Shown: positions 42,256-51,284 of the stretch, piece by piece | How positions within the stretch are numbered: position 1 is the first letter of the stretch | How the letters are laid out: each line of letters opens with the position of its first letter | Assembly: GCA_036494815.1 (NCBI GenBank) | Contig: DASXNV010000030.1 | Coordinates: forward strand, 59,340-123,339 | DNA from: Poindextera sp036494815 | GTDB taxonomy: Bacteria; Pseudomonadota; Alphaproteobacteria; Caulobacterales; Caulobacteraceae | DNA: 64,000 nt | Direction: 5' to 3' | The notes under the pieces: generated by a model | What the model saw: only the letters and a program-made list of their open reading frames with translations | Told to the model about the DNA's origin: nothing | Database searches by the model: none | Position numbers and translations under genes: made by a program

Positions 42256-43524
42256 TCAGTACGCCATCCCCTGCGCCACCGCCTTGAGCTGTTCCACTAG
42301 CGACAGCTTGTCGTCGGTGAAATCCTGGTCGATCCACCAGTCCTCCACCTCTCGCATCACCGCGCCCACCAGCGGCCCCTTGGGCACCCCGGCGGCCAGC
42401 ACCTCGTCGCCGGTCAGGGGCAAGGTCGGGCGTGGCCAGCTCTGGGCCATGGGCATCAGGGCGCGCCACTGGACGGTGGCGGCGGGGCGGTTGGAGGCGG
42501 CCCAGGCCAGCTGCGCGCGATCGCAGAAGGCCGCGGCGCCCAGGCGATAGACGGCGCGGCGGGCCTCGCGCGGGCTCATCCACGAGACCATGCGCGGCTC
42601 GTCGCCCAAGGCGGCGATCAGGCGCTCGCGCTGGGCGTTGGAGAGGCGCAGGGCGGCGCCGGTCTGGGCGGCCACGGCCGGATCGTCGGGCAACAGGGCG
42701 GCCAGGCGCAGCAGCGGATCGCATTGGAACAGCTGATCGGTCTCGATCGCCACCAGGCCCTCGAAGCGGGTCAGCCCCTGGGCCTGGGGCAGGATCGCGC
42801 CCAGAATCCCGGTCGCAGCCATCAGGCGCACGGTCGGGCGCGGATCGTCGGCGGCCAGGAGCTTGAGCAGCTCCTTGGCCACCCGCTCTGCGGACAGCTG
42901 GGCCAGGCCGGCCTTCATCCGCTGGCAGGCGGCCAGGCCCTCGGGATCGGGCTCGCCCTTGCCGTACCAGGCCTGGAAGCGAAAAAAACGCAGGATACGC
43001 AGGGCGTCCTCGGCGATGCGCTGGTCGGCCTCGCCCACAAAGACGATGCGCCCCGCCTTGGCGTCGGCGACGCCCTGCCCGGTGGGATCGAACACTCCGC
43101 CCCCGGCGTCGGCATAGAGGGCGTTGAGGCGAAAATCCCGGCGTTGGGCGTCCTCGGCCCAATCGGTGGTGAAGGCGACCACCGCGCGGCGGCCATCGGT
43201 CTCCACATCGCGGCGCAGGGTGGTGACTTCGAAAGGCTTGCCGCCTGACACCACCGTGACCGTGCCATGGTCGACGCCAGTGGGAACGGCCTTGAGCCCA
43301 GCCGCCTTCGCCGCCGCGATCACCTGGTCCGGCGTCAGGGTGGTGGCGATGTCGATATCATCCACCGGCCGTCCGATCATCGCGTTGCGCACGCAGCCGC
43401 CGACGAACCGGGCGCAGTCCGCTCCGCCGGCCGCCTCCAGCGCGGTCATCACGGCCTGGGTGTCTTTGTCGCGCAGCCAGGGCCTGGCGATGACGGCGTC
43501 GGTCACGGGCGGGGATCCTTGCAT
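42256..43524 (-). CDS. cca: CCA tRNA nucleotidyltransferase
   Basis: Class II nucleotidyltransferase that adds or repairs the 3' CCA of tRNAs. The 422-residue protein has RFVGGCVRNAMIGRPVDDID with the catalytic Asp pair, the VDHGTVTVVSGGKPFEVTTL strand, RRDFRLNALYADAGG and the nucleotide-binding EDALRILRFFRFQA. The tRNA gene here encodes its own CCA, so repair is the likelier role. ATG 43524 is preferred. Downstream of the CoA-type Nudix gene by ten bases, in the same operon. Confidence 0.94.
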   Translation of the reverse strand: MQGSPPVTDAVIARPWLRDKDTQAVMTALEAAGGADCARFVGGCVRNAMIGRPVDDIDIATTLTPDQVIAAAKAAGLKAVPTGVDHGTVTVVSGGKPFEVTTLRRDVETDGRRAVVAFTTDWAEDAQRRDFRLNALYADAGGGVFDPTGQGVADAKAGRIVFVGEADQRIAEDALRILRFFRFQAWYGKGEPDPEGLAACQRMKAGLAQLSAERVAKELLKLLAADDPRPTVRLMAATGILGAILPQAQGLTRFEGLVAIETDQLFQCDPLLRLAALLPDDPAVAAQTGAALRLSNAQRERLIAALGDEPRMVSWMSPREARRAVYRLGAAAFCDRAQLAWAASNRPAATVQWRALMPMAQSWPRPTLPLTGDEVLAAGVPKGPLVGAVMREVEDWWIDQDFTDDKLSLVEQLKAVAQGMAY

Positions 43525-43534
43525 CGCGGCGACC

Positions 43535-44164
43535 TCACACCGCCACCACATCGCACAGGCGCTCGTAGAGCGCCCGCAGGATGCCGGCCGTGGCCCCCCA
43601 GATCAGGCGCTCCTGGTAGGGCATGGCGTAGAAATGCCGGCGGGCGCCGTCTTCGCCGTCCAGGAACCGCCGTTCGTGATTGGCCGGGTTCATGAGGAAG
43701 GCGAAGGGGGTCTCGAAGATGTCGGCGACCTCGGCGGGATTGGGGGTCAGGGAAAAGCCCGGCTTTACGAAACCAACCACCGGGGTGATGTCGAAGCCCG
43801 AACCAGTCTGATAGGCCGAGGACAGGCCGGCGAGTTCCACCAGGGCCGGCTCAAGGCCGACCTCCTCATGGGCCTCACGCAGGGCCGTCCCCCAGGGGGT
43901 CTCGCCGGGATCACAGCGGCCGCCGGGCAAGGCGACCTGGCCGGTATGGCGGCGCAGGGTGTCGGCCCGGCGGGTCAGCAGCACGGTCAGTCCCTCCTCG
44001 TGCTCGATCAAGGCCACCAGCACGGCGGCGGAGGTCAGCAGGTCGGGAGGCGGATGGCCGGGGTTGAGATCGAAATCCGACCCCACCGATCGCATTTGCG
44101 GATCATAGGTCGCGATGGGATCGAGCCGGGCGGTGATCGAGCGGCGAAGGGCTTCGTGGCTCAT
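43535..44164 (-). CDS. Nudix hydrolase, CoA diphosphatase type
   Basis: A 209-residue Nudix protein. The box GGRCDPGETPWGTALREAHE plus EVGL is complete, preceded by LLTRRADTLRRHTGQVALPG, which is the CoA-diphosphatase (NudL/Coa) pattern LLTxRxxxLRxHxGQVxFPGG. ATG 44164 overlaps the DUF1285 stop (ATGA). It sits between DUF1285 and cca. Confidence 0.92.
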   Translation of the reverse strand: MSHEALRRSITARLDPIATYDPQMRSVGSDFDLNPGHPPPDLLTSAAVLVALIEHEEGLTVLLTRRADTLRRHTGQVALPGGRCDPGETPWGTALREAHEEVGLEPALVELAGLSSAYQTGSGFDITPVVGFVKPGFSLTPNPAEVADIFETPFAFLMNPANHERRFLDGEDGARRHFYAMPYQERLIWGATAGILRALYERLCDVVAV

Positions 44165-44751
44165 GGCAGGTGCGCGCCCGCCGGCCCGACCGGAAACCAC
44201 GCGCCGTTGGAGGCTACGCCCAGCCGCGGGCCGCCGGTCGTCTCGCGCTCCTGCGCCAGCTCCACCAGCTCATAGAACACAGGCCGGGCGATACGCGCCT
44301 CCAGGCCCCGGCGCACGTGCAGATAAGGCCGTGGCTCGCCGGTTATGGGATCGGTCTCCACGCGGATGGCGTTGTCCGGCCCCGCCTCGACCTCGTCGCC
44401 CACATTGGTCAGGAACCGCAGCGCCTCGCCGACCCGGTCCACCCGCACGGCGATGAAGGGCGCATCCTCGACGGTGATGCGCATCTTCTCCACCGGCGTG
44501 ACCAGGTGAAAACCGTCGGGGTCCTTGCGCAGAACGGTGGAGAACAGGCGCACCAGGGCCTCGCGGTCGATGGGCGCGCCCTCGTGGAACCACCGACCAT
44601 CGCGGCGGATGACGATGTCGATATCGCCGCAATGGGCCGGGTTCCACAGATGCACCGGCGGCAGGCCGCGTCCCGGCGCCTGTTTGGCCGCCGCGATCAC
44701 GCCCTCCAGGCCACCGGACAGGGCCGTGGCGCTCTCATTCCCGCTGGTCAT
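44161..44751 (-). CDS. DUF1285 family protein
   Basis: A 196-residue member of DUF1285. Recognised by HLWNPAHCGDIDIVIRRDGR, HEGAPIDREALVRLFSTVLR, VTPVEKMRITVEDAPFIAV and a C-terminal RGLEARIARPVFYELVELA. Structures of the family show an incomplete double-domain fold of unknown ligand. It heads an operon with the CoA-type Nudix gene and cca. Confidence 0.88.
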   Translation of the reverse strand: MTSGNESATALSGGLEGVIAAAKQAPGRGLPPVHLWNPAHCGDIDIVIRRDGRWFHEGAPIDREALVRLFSTVLRKDPDGFHLVTPVEKMRITVEDAPFIAVRVDRVGEALRFLTNVGDEVEAGPDNAIRVETDPITGEPRPYLHVRRGLEARIARPVFYELVELAQERETTGGPRLGVASNGAWFPVGPAGAHLP

Positions 44752-44800
44752 GGAACAAATCTAGTGCGCTTCGCCGTCAACGCACCTGGAAACTGGAAAT

Positions 44801-45328
44801 TCACCAGCCGGGTTCGGCCAGGCCGGCCAGATCCTCGAGCGCGCCGGGCTTGAGGGCGCGCGCCAGGACCCGCCGCGCATCCACCGGGCCGGGCAGGATC
44901 ACGCGCCCAGGAGGGACCACGTCGAAGCTGTGGGGGCCAAAGAACGGCATGTCGCCCACGAGCAGGATCAGGTCGTGACCTGCCGTCAGCGCCGCCTCGC
45001 AGGCCCGCTCGACCAGGGCGCCGCCCAGGCCGTGGTGGCGCCAAGCCGGATCCACCGCGATCGGCCCCAGAAAGACGACCGGCCGCCCACCGACGCGGAT
45101 CGGCCATTGCCGCACGCAGCCGGCCAAGATCTCGCCCGCGCAGGCCACGACGGACAGGTCGGCCAGCACATGGTTGGTCTCGCGCAGGCGCTCGGCGGCC
45201 TTGGCGAAACGGCCGGGGCCGAAGGCCGCATGGACCAGGCGCTCGATGGCCGCGGCGTCGCCGGTGGTTTCGGCGCGCAGCCGCGGAATGGGGGTGTTGC
45301 TGTCAGGAATGCGCGTTTGAACGGTCAT
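44801..45328 (-). CDS. GNAT-family N-acetyltransferase
   Basis: A 175-residue YhbS-like acetyltransferase. The acetyl-CoA motif A is PIAVDPAWRHHGLGGALVER (R-x-x-G-x-G/A form) near residues 88-107, after an N-terminal LRAETTGDAAAIERLVHAAF. GHDLILLVGDMPFF follows as motif B. Substrate unknown. Downstream of it is the DUF1285-Nudix-cca operon on the same strand. Confidence 0.88.
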   Translation of the reverse strand: MTVQTRIPDSNTPIPRLRAETTGDAAAIERLVHAAFGPGRFAKAAERLRETNHVLADLSVVACAGEILAGCVRQWPIRVGGRPVVFLGPIAVDPAWRHHGLGGALVERACEAALTAGHDLILLVGDMPFFGPHSFDVVPPGRVILPGPVDARRVLARALKPGALEDLAGLAEPGW

Positions 45329-45575
45329 GGGATCAGGGGCTTCGGCAGAACGGGTCAGTTTTGATCCCGAATCGTGAAGCCCTTGCGAAGGCGTTCGAAA
45401 CGGGAGGCGTCAGGCGCGGAGCGTGATCCGCATCGGCTGGCATCGTCGCAGGCGTCGCATGGTCGGCTGGGGTCCGATCCCGTTCGTCGAAGGCAGGCGC
45501 AATAGGGCCGATCCGCCCCGCCGTCAACGCAAAGCCAATTGCGACCCGGCGCCGCGCACGCCAAGATGGGCGCCG

Positions 45576-46829
45576 ATGACCTCCCCGATCCCTGCTTCCG
45601 ACGCCGGCGCCGCAAGCCTCCTGCGCCAGCCGGCCTTTCTGTCGCTGCTCAGCGCCCGCTTTCTCAGCGTGCTCGCCGGGCAGGTCCAGAGCGTGACGAT
45701 CGGCTGGCAGATCTACACCATCGCCCGCCTGCACAGCGACGTGAAACACGCCGCCTTCGCCGTCGGCATGGTGGGCCTGGCCCAGTTCCTGCCGGTGTTC
45801 GCCCTGACCCTGGTGGCCGGAGAAATGGCCGATCGTCATGATCGCAAGCGGATCGCGGCCATCTGCACCGCGGCCCAGGCGGTGACCGCCCTGGTCCTAA
45901 CCGTCCTCGCCTATCTGCATCTGGGCCAGGTCTGGCCGGTCTATCTGGTCGCCGCCGCCTTTGGCGCCACCCGCGTCTTCCTGGCGCCCGCCACCACCGC
46001 CATGGCCCCCATGCTGGTGCCGCGCGAGCTGTTTCCCCGGGCCATCGCCTGGAGCTCGCTGTCCATGCAGGCCGCGTCGATCCTGGGCCCGGCCCTGGGC
46101 GGGCTGCTCTGCGCCGTCTCGCCGACCCTGAGCTACGGCGCGGCGGTGGGGCTTTATCTGGCGGCCTGCCTGGCGATGCTGACCATCCGCGGGCGCACCC
46201 GGCCAGACGCCCAGCCGGGCTCGCGCTGGACATTGGTCAAGGAGGGCCTGACCTATGTCTGGACCAATCGGATCGTCTTCGGGGCCATCTCCCTGGATCT
46301 TTTCGCCGTGCTATTGGGCGGGGCCACAGCGCTGCTCCCCGTCTTCGCCCGGGATGTCCTGCACGTCGGCGCCCAGGGCTTTGGCTTGTTGCGCTCCGCC
46401 CCCGCGGTCGGCGCGGCCTGCATCGCCGCGATCCTGGCCGTGAAGCCGATCCGCCACAGGGCCGGGCTGTTCATGTTCACCGGCGTGGCCCTGTTTGGCG
46501 CGTCCACCGTGGTCTTCGCCCTGTCCAAGGTGCTGATGGTCTCGGTGACGGCCCTGGCTGTGCTAGGCGGCGCCGATATGCTCAGTGTCTATGTGCGCCA
46601 GACCCTGGTGCAGATCGTCACCCCCGACCCCATGCGCGGACGGGTGGCGGCGGTGTCGAGCCTGTTCATCGGCGCCTCCAACGAACTGGGCGAGTTCGAG
46701 AGCGGGATCGTCGCCCGCCTGCTCGGCCCCGTCGGCTCGGCCCTGTTCGGCGGGATCGGCGCCCTGGCGGTCACCGGCCTGTGGGCGCGGATGTTCCCGG
46801 CGCTGCGCAAGGCCGACCGGCTGGGTTAG
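45576..46829 (+). CDS. MFS transporter (EntS-like)
   Basis: A 417-residue major facilitator with twelve hydrophobic spans. N-terminal LRQPAFLSLLSARFLSVLAG, the loop 2-3 motif GEMADRHDRKRI, and GRVAAVSSLFIGASNELGEF in the C-half match the DHA3/EntS-type exporter group. ATG 45576 precedes the first span; the longer frame upstream lacks similarity. Overlaps the 3' end of GH31 by four bases, convergent. Cargo unknown. Confidence 0.87.
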   Translation: MTSPIPASDAGAASLLRQPAFLSLLSARFLSVLAGQVQSVTIGWQIYTIARLHSDVKHAAFAVGMVGLAQFLPVFALTLVAGEMADRHDRKRIAAICTAAQAVTALVLTVLAYLHLGQVWPVYLVAAAFGATRVFLAPATTAMAPMLVPRELFPRAIAWSSLSMQAASILGPALGGLLCAVSPTLSYGAAVGLYLAACLAMLTIRGRTRPDAQPGSRWTLVKEGLTYVWTNRIVFGAISLDLFAVLLGGATALLPVFARDVLHVGAQGFGLLRSAPAVGAACIAAILAVKPIRHRAGLFMFTGVALFGASTVVFALSKVLMVSVTALAVLGGADMLSVYVRQTLVQIVTPDPMRGRVAAVSSLFIGASNELGEFESGIVARLLGPVGSALFGGIGALAVTGLWARMFPALRKADRLG

Positions 46830-49135
46830 GGCGTAAGCATCAGTGGGCGGATCTCGCCCATCGGCAGGATGACCTTCAGCGGGGCCGACAGGGCGACCGA
46901 GATCCCCGCTTCGTCTGACCGAACGCCGATGCGCCAGCTTTCGTCGACCACGGGCGCCGATTCGCCGTCGTCCTCGAAGAACCGATCTTCGAAGGCTCCT
47001 GGCCCCATGTGAGGAAACACCAGGACACCCCGCTCATGGCCAGGCTTGGCGAAGTGCTGCTCGGCGAGATTGACCGGGACAGCGCAACCCTCTCGGGCGA
47101 GGACAACAGGCCGGTTCCAAGGCGCGGGCCGGCTGACCGTCTGGCCGCCCTCGAATCGCTGGCCGGTCCACAGATCATACCAGCCGGTCCCGGCAGGCAG
47201 ATAAACCTCGCGCGCGGTCACACTGGGCTCAACCACGGGCGCAACCAGCAGCGAGCGGCCGAGCATGAAGTCGTCGCTCTCGCGCCAACAGGCCGGATCG
47301 TCCGGAAAATCGAGGAAGGTCGGCCGCACGATGGGCTCGAAGGCCCGGTGATAGCGCCAGACCAGATCATAAAGGCAGGGAACCAGCCGCCCGCGCAGCT
47401 TGATCAGATCGCGCACCACCGGGGTCGCTTGCGGGTGCATCCAGGGCTCGTTGACCGTGCCGTCGTCGTTCCACGAGTGGATTGAAAAGCGCGGCATGAA
47501 CACACCGAACTGCACCCAGCGCACCAAGAGCTCGGCGTCCGGCGCCGGGCCGGAAAAGCCGCCGATGTCGTGGCCGATATTGGAGACCCCCGACAGGGCC
47601 AGGCCCAGCCCCATCTTGATGTTGTATTTCAGGGTCTCCCACGAGGTCGCATTGTCGCCAGACCAGGTCTGGACATAGCGCTGCATGCCCAGGCCGCCGG
47701 AGCGTGACACCAGATAGGGCCGCTTGGCCGACGCATGGGTGAGTTGGGCGTCGCGGGAGGCGCGCATCATCATCAGGGTCTGAAGCGGCTTGAGCTCACG
47801 GGCGGCGCGGGGCTGGCCGAAGCCGTGGGCCAGGGCCTTGGGCGACCAGATCTCGAACTCGTTATTGTCGTTCCAGGTTGAGGCCAGGCCGACCTCGAGC
47901 AGGCTTTGCGTGACCCGCGCCCTCCACCAGTCGAGGGTCCTCGGGTTGGTGAAGTCGAGATAGGCGCCCAGCCCGTCCCAGAACTGCACCCAGGCCGGCT
48001 GGCCGTCGGCTTCGGCGATCAACAGGCCCTGGCCCGCCGCCTCGTCGAAGCGCGGATTATCGGCCAGCAGGCAGGGCTTTATATTGGCGCACAGTCGTAC
48101 GCCCTGGTCGGCATAGCTGCGGGCGAAGCCGGGCGGATCGGGGAATTTGTCGCGGTTCCAGTGGAACACGTGTCGCCGCGCGCCGATGGAGGTGTAGCCG
48201 GAGGACAGGTGGAAGCAATCGCACAGGATGTCATGCTCGGCGCATTTGTCCAGGAAACCGGCCATCTGCGCCTGGGCGTCCGGCGCGTCGGTATAGGACA
48301 TGGTCGAGCCGGAATAGCCCAGCGCCCACCGCGGCGGAAAGGCCGGCCGCCCCGTCAGCCAGGTCAGCCGCCGCACCACCTGATCCACCGCCGGCCCGGC
48401 GATGAAATAGTAGTCCAGGTCCCCATGGTCGGCGACGAAGTGGCGATAGAGGCCGTGATAGTTGTCCCGCTCCTGGCCGAAATCGAAGCTGGCGTCCGAC
48501 AGAGTATCGTAGAGCAGGCCGAAGGCCAGCCCGGTGTCCGGTCGGGCTGTGACATAGACTGGCAGGTGCTTGTAGAGCGGGTCGCTGGTGCGGGCGTCGT
48601 AGCCCATGGCGTCCACATTGGTCAGGCGAAAGCGGCGGCCGGCGCGGTCCATATCCCCGGTGCGCTCGCCCAGGCCATAATAGCGCTCTGCCGGCTCGCG
48701 GCGCAGATAGTGATAGATCTTCTCGTCCCAGAAGCCCCAGTTATAGGCCTGGGTGGGCCGGTCACGGGCGGCGGGGAGCCACGCCTCGCCGACCTTGATC
48801 GACCAGGAACAATCAAAACCCTCCAACCTCACGCTGAGGCGCACCAGAGCCGTCGATAGGCTCAGATGGGTCTCATCCTGTTCCAACTCGAACGCCGGCA
48901 GGGTGAAGCCGGTTAGGTCGAACCGGTCGCGGCCTTCCACTGGCGTATCGTCCAACCCCGGCGCGATAGCCCAGGTTCGGGGTTGGTCCAGGCGACCGCC
49001 GGGCAAGGCCATGACCCGCACCACGGCCTCTTCCAGCACGAACAGGTGGACGATGTCGCCCTGGCCGCTGGTCAGGGTCAACCGGCCCGGCGCCTGATCG
49101 GTCAGCTCAAAGCGCGGCGGGTGGGCGAGCGACAT
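46826..49135 (-). CDS. Glycoside hydrolase family 31 alpha-glycosidase
   Basis: A 769-residue GH31 enzyme. N-terminal beta-sandwich (1-240, with RYYGLGERTGDMDRAGRRF), TIM barrel with the nucleophile Asp in STWNDNNEFEI at about residue 435, acid/base Asp in VQTWSGDNATSWETL near 490, and NIGHDIGGFSG, then C-terminal sandwiches (APVVEPSVTAREVYLPAGTG). No signal peptide, so it acts in the cytoplasm on imported oligosaccharides. Last gene of the uxaC-kdgK-manD set, ten bases after manD, which suggests a uronate-bearing alpha-glycoside substrate; alpha-xylosidase or alpha-glucosidase activity is equally possible from sequence. Confidence 0.92.
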   Translation of the reverse strand: MSLAHPPRFELTDQAPGRLTLTSGQGDIVHLFVLEEAVVRVMALPGGRLDQPRTWAIAPGLDDTPVEGRDRFDLTGFTLPAFELEQDETHLSLSTALVRLSVRLEGFDCSWSIKVGEAWLPAARDRPTQAYNWGFWDEKIYHYLRREPAERYYGLGERTGDMDRAGRRFRLTNVDAMGYDARTSDPLYKHLPVYVTARPDTGLAFGLLYDTLSDASFDFGQERDNYHGLYRHFVADHGDLDYYFIAGPAVDQVVRRLTWLTGRPAFPPRWALGYSGSTMSYTDAPDAQAQMAGFLDKCAEHDILCDCFHLSSGYTSIGARRHVFHWNRDKFPDPPGFARSYADQGVRLCANIKPCLLADNPRFDEAAGQGLLIAEADGQPAWVQFWDGLGAYLDFTNPRTLDWWRARVTQSLLEVGLASTWNDNNEFEIWSPKALAHGFGQPRAARELKPLQTLMMMRASRDAQLTHASAKRPYLVSRSGGLGMQRYVQTWSGDNATSWETLKYNIKMGLGLALSGVSNIGHDIGGFSGPAPDAELLVRWVQFGVFMPRFSIHSWNDDGTVNEPWMHPQATPVVRDLIKLRGRLVPCLYDLVWRYHRAFEPIVRPTFLDFPDDPACWRESDDFMLGRSLLVAPVVEPSVTAREVYLPAGTGWYDLWTGQRFEGGQTVSRPAPWNRPVVLAREGCAVPVNLAEQHFAKPGHERGVLVFPHMGPGAFEDRFFEDDGESAPVVDESWRIGVRSDEAGISVALSAPLKVILPMGEIRPLMLTP

Positions 49136-49145
49136 TGGCTAAGGT

Positions 49146-50357
49146 TCACCAGTTGTGCATGGTCCCGTCCTCCAGCCGGTTCACCGGCAGGCTGGCAGGG
49201 CGATAGGGGTATTGGGCGGCCAGGGCCTCGTCGATCTCGACCCCATGGCCCACGGCCTCGCCAGGATGCAGTTCGCCGTCCTTGAAGCTGTAGGCGTGGG
49301 GGAAGACCGCATCGGTCTCTGCGGTGTGGCGCATATATTCCTGGACCCCGAAATTGGGGACCCACAGGTCGAAATGCAGGGCCGCGCCCATGCAGGCCGG
49401 CGACAGGTCGGTGGCGCCGTGGCAGCCGGTGCGGACGTTGTAGAGCTCGGCCAGGCTGGCGATGCGGCGCAGATGGGTGATGCCGCCGGCATGGACCACG
49501 GTGGTGCGGATATAATCGATCAGCTGGTTCTGGATCAGGTCCTTGGCGTCCCAGATGGTGTTGAACACCTCGCCCACCGCCAACGGCGTGGTGGTGTGCT
49601 GGCGGATCAGGCTGAAGGACTCCTGATTCTCCGCCGGGGTCGGGTCTTCCAGCCAGAAGGGCCGATAGGGCTCCAGATCCCTGCCCAGCCGCGCCGCCTC
49701 GATGGGGGTCAGGCGGTGATGGACGTCGTGCAGCAGATGGACGTCCCAGCCCAGGGCCTCGCGCGCGGCCTCGAACAGCTTTGGGACGGTGGGCAGGTAC
49801 TTAGTGGTCGACCAGACGTTCTCGGTGGGCAGGGCCGCGTCGGCCGGCTCATAGAACAGCTTGTCGCCGGAAACGCCGTAGGTGGAGGACAGGCCGGGCA
49901 CCCCGGTCTGCAGCCGGATCGCCTTGTAACCCAAGGCCTGATAGCGGCGCGCCTCGGCGATGGTCTCCTCGATCGTGCCGCCATTGGCGTGGCCATAGAC
50001 CATCACGCCCGTGCGGCTGGCCCCGCCCAGCAGCTGGTAGAGCGGCATCCCCGCCTGCTTGGCCTTGATGTCCCACAGGGCCGTGTCCACCGCGGCGATG
50101 GCCGACATGGTCACCGGCCCGCGCCGCCAATAGGCCCCGCGGTAAAGATACTGCCAGATGTCCTCGATGGATTGGGCGTCGCGGCCGATCAGGGCCGGGA
50201 TGACATGGTCGGTCAGGTAGCTGGCCACGGCCAATTCACGGCCGTTCAGGGTGGCGTCACCGATGCCGGTCAGGCCGCCGCTGGTCTCGATCTTGAGGGT
50301 GACGAAATTGCGGCCCGGACAGGTGACGATGACCCGCGCGCCGGTGATCTTGGTCAT
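49146..50357 (-). CDS. manD: D-mannonate dehydratase (enolase superfamily, ManD)
   Basis: Dehydrates D-mannonate to 2-keto-3-deoxygluconate. The 403 residues follow the ManD subgroup pattern: DATLNGRELAVASYL, the RGAYWRRGPVTMSAIAAVD segment, VYGHANGGTIEETI, metal ligands in LLHDVHHRLTP and FWLEDPTPAENQE, GEVFNTIWD and CHGATDLSPACMGA. The ATG at 50357 overlaps the kdgK stop by one base (TGATG). Homologues from Caulobacter and Novosphingobium are characterised mannonate dehydratases. Confidence 0.93.
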   Translation of the reverse strand: MTKITGARVIVTCPGRNFVTLKIETSGGLTGIGDATLNGRELAVASYLTDHVIPALIGRDAQSIEDIWQYLYRGAYWRRGPVTMSAIAAVDTALWDIKAKQAGMPLYQLLGGASRTGVMVYGHANGGTIEETIAEARRYQALGYKAIRLQTGVPGLSSTYGVSGDKLFYEPADAALPTENVWSTTKYLPTVPKLFEAAREALGWDVHLLHDVHHRLTPIEAARLGRDLEPYRPFWLEDPTPAENQESFSLIRQHTTTPLAVGEVFNTIWDAKDLIQNQLIDYIRTTVVHAGGITHLRRIASLAELYNVRTGCHGATDLSPACMGAALHFDLWVPNFGVQEYMRHTAETDAVFPHAYSFKDGELHPGEAVGHGVEIDEALAAQYPYRPASLPVNRLEDGTMHNW

Positions 50358-51274
50358 CAACAGTGCTCCGGATGCGAAACGTCGGCAGGGACCACCGCGC
50401 CCGGCCAGGTGACCACCCGGGCGGCCAGGTTGAGCCCGGCGTGGGCGGCGTCAAGCGGAGCGTCGCCGGCCAGGCGGGCGGCGAGATAGGCGCCGTTGAA
50501 CGAATCCCCCGCGCCGGAGGTGTCTTTGACCATGGTCGCGGGGGCCGGCAGCACGCCTTCGCCGCCCTCGGCCGACAGCATGCAGCCGGCGGCGTCCAGG
50601 GTCAGCACCAGCTCGCGCGCCCCGGCGCCGCGCAGGGCCTCGATCTGGCGGCGCGGGTCCTGTTCCCCGAACAGGGCCGCGGCGTCGTCGCGGCTGGCGC
50701 GCACCATGTGGGCCACCCGCAGGATCGGCTCGATGGCCATGCGCGCGGCGAACATGTCCCGCCACAGGGCGGGCCGGATATTGGTGTCGAAGGCGATCCG
50801 CCCCACCCGCCCCTTCAAGGACACGATCAAGGCCACCGCCTCGGCCCGATCCTCGTCGGACAGGATGGCCAGGGAGATGGCCGAGAGGAACACCAGATCC
50901 GCGCCCGCCAGCTTGTCCGCGCCGCCGGCCTTGACCAGTTCGCGCAGCCAGCCCCGCGCCGCCGAAGCCGAGCGCCAATAGTGGAACTGGCGATCCCCTG
51001 CGGAATCAAGTTCGATCAGGTAGAGTCCAGGCTCGGCGCCGCGCACGCGAAACGCCAGGGCCTGACCGATTGCCTCGGCCGCCCAGGCCTGGCGCATTTC
51101 AGCGCTCAAGGCCCCATCGCCGGTGGCGGTGAGGAACTGGACGTCCAGGTCCGGGGCCGAGCGCTTCAGATAGACGGCGGTGTTGTAGGCGTCCCCGGCG
51201 AAGGCGCGGCGATACAGCCCCTCGCTCGCCTCGCGCAGCTCGACCATGCACTCGCCGATGCAGATGGCGCGCAT
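50357..51274 (-). CDS. kdgK: PfkB-family sugar kinase, 2-keto-3-deoxygluconate kinase
   Basis: A 305-residue ribokinase-fold kinase. GECMVELREASEGLYRRAFAG and DAYNTAVYLKR form the substrate site; the PfkB signature is KDTSGAGDSFNGAYLAARLA with catalytic Asp (about residue 263). Position between uxaC and manD identifies the substrate as 2-keto-3-deoxygluconate, giving KDPG for the Entner-Doudoroff pathway. ATG 51274, ten bases after the uxaC stop; a GTG one codon upstream is possible. Confidence 0.92.
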   Translation of the reverse strand: MRAICIGECMVELREASEGLYRRAFAGDAYNTAVYLKRSAPDLDVQFLTATGDGALSAEMRQAWAAEAIGQALAFRVRGAEPGLYLIELDSAGDRQFHYWRSASAARGWLRELVKAGGADKLAGADLVFLSAISLAILSDEDRAEAVALIVSLKGRVGRIAFDTNIRPALWRDMFAARMAIEPILRVAHMVRASRDDAAALFGEQDPRRQIEALRGAGARELVLTLDAAGCMLSAEGGEGVLPAPATMVKDTSGAGDSFNGAYLAARLAGDAPLDAAHAGLNLAARVVTWPGAVVPADVSHPEHC

Positions 51275-51284
51275 CACGATGGGC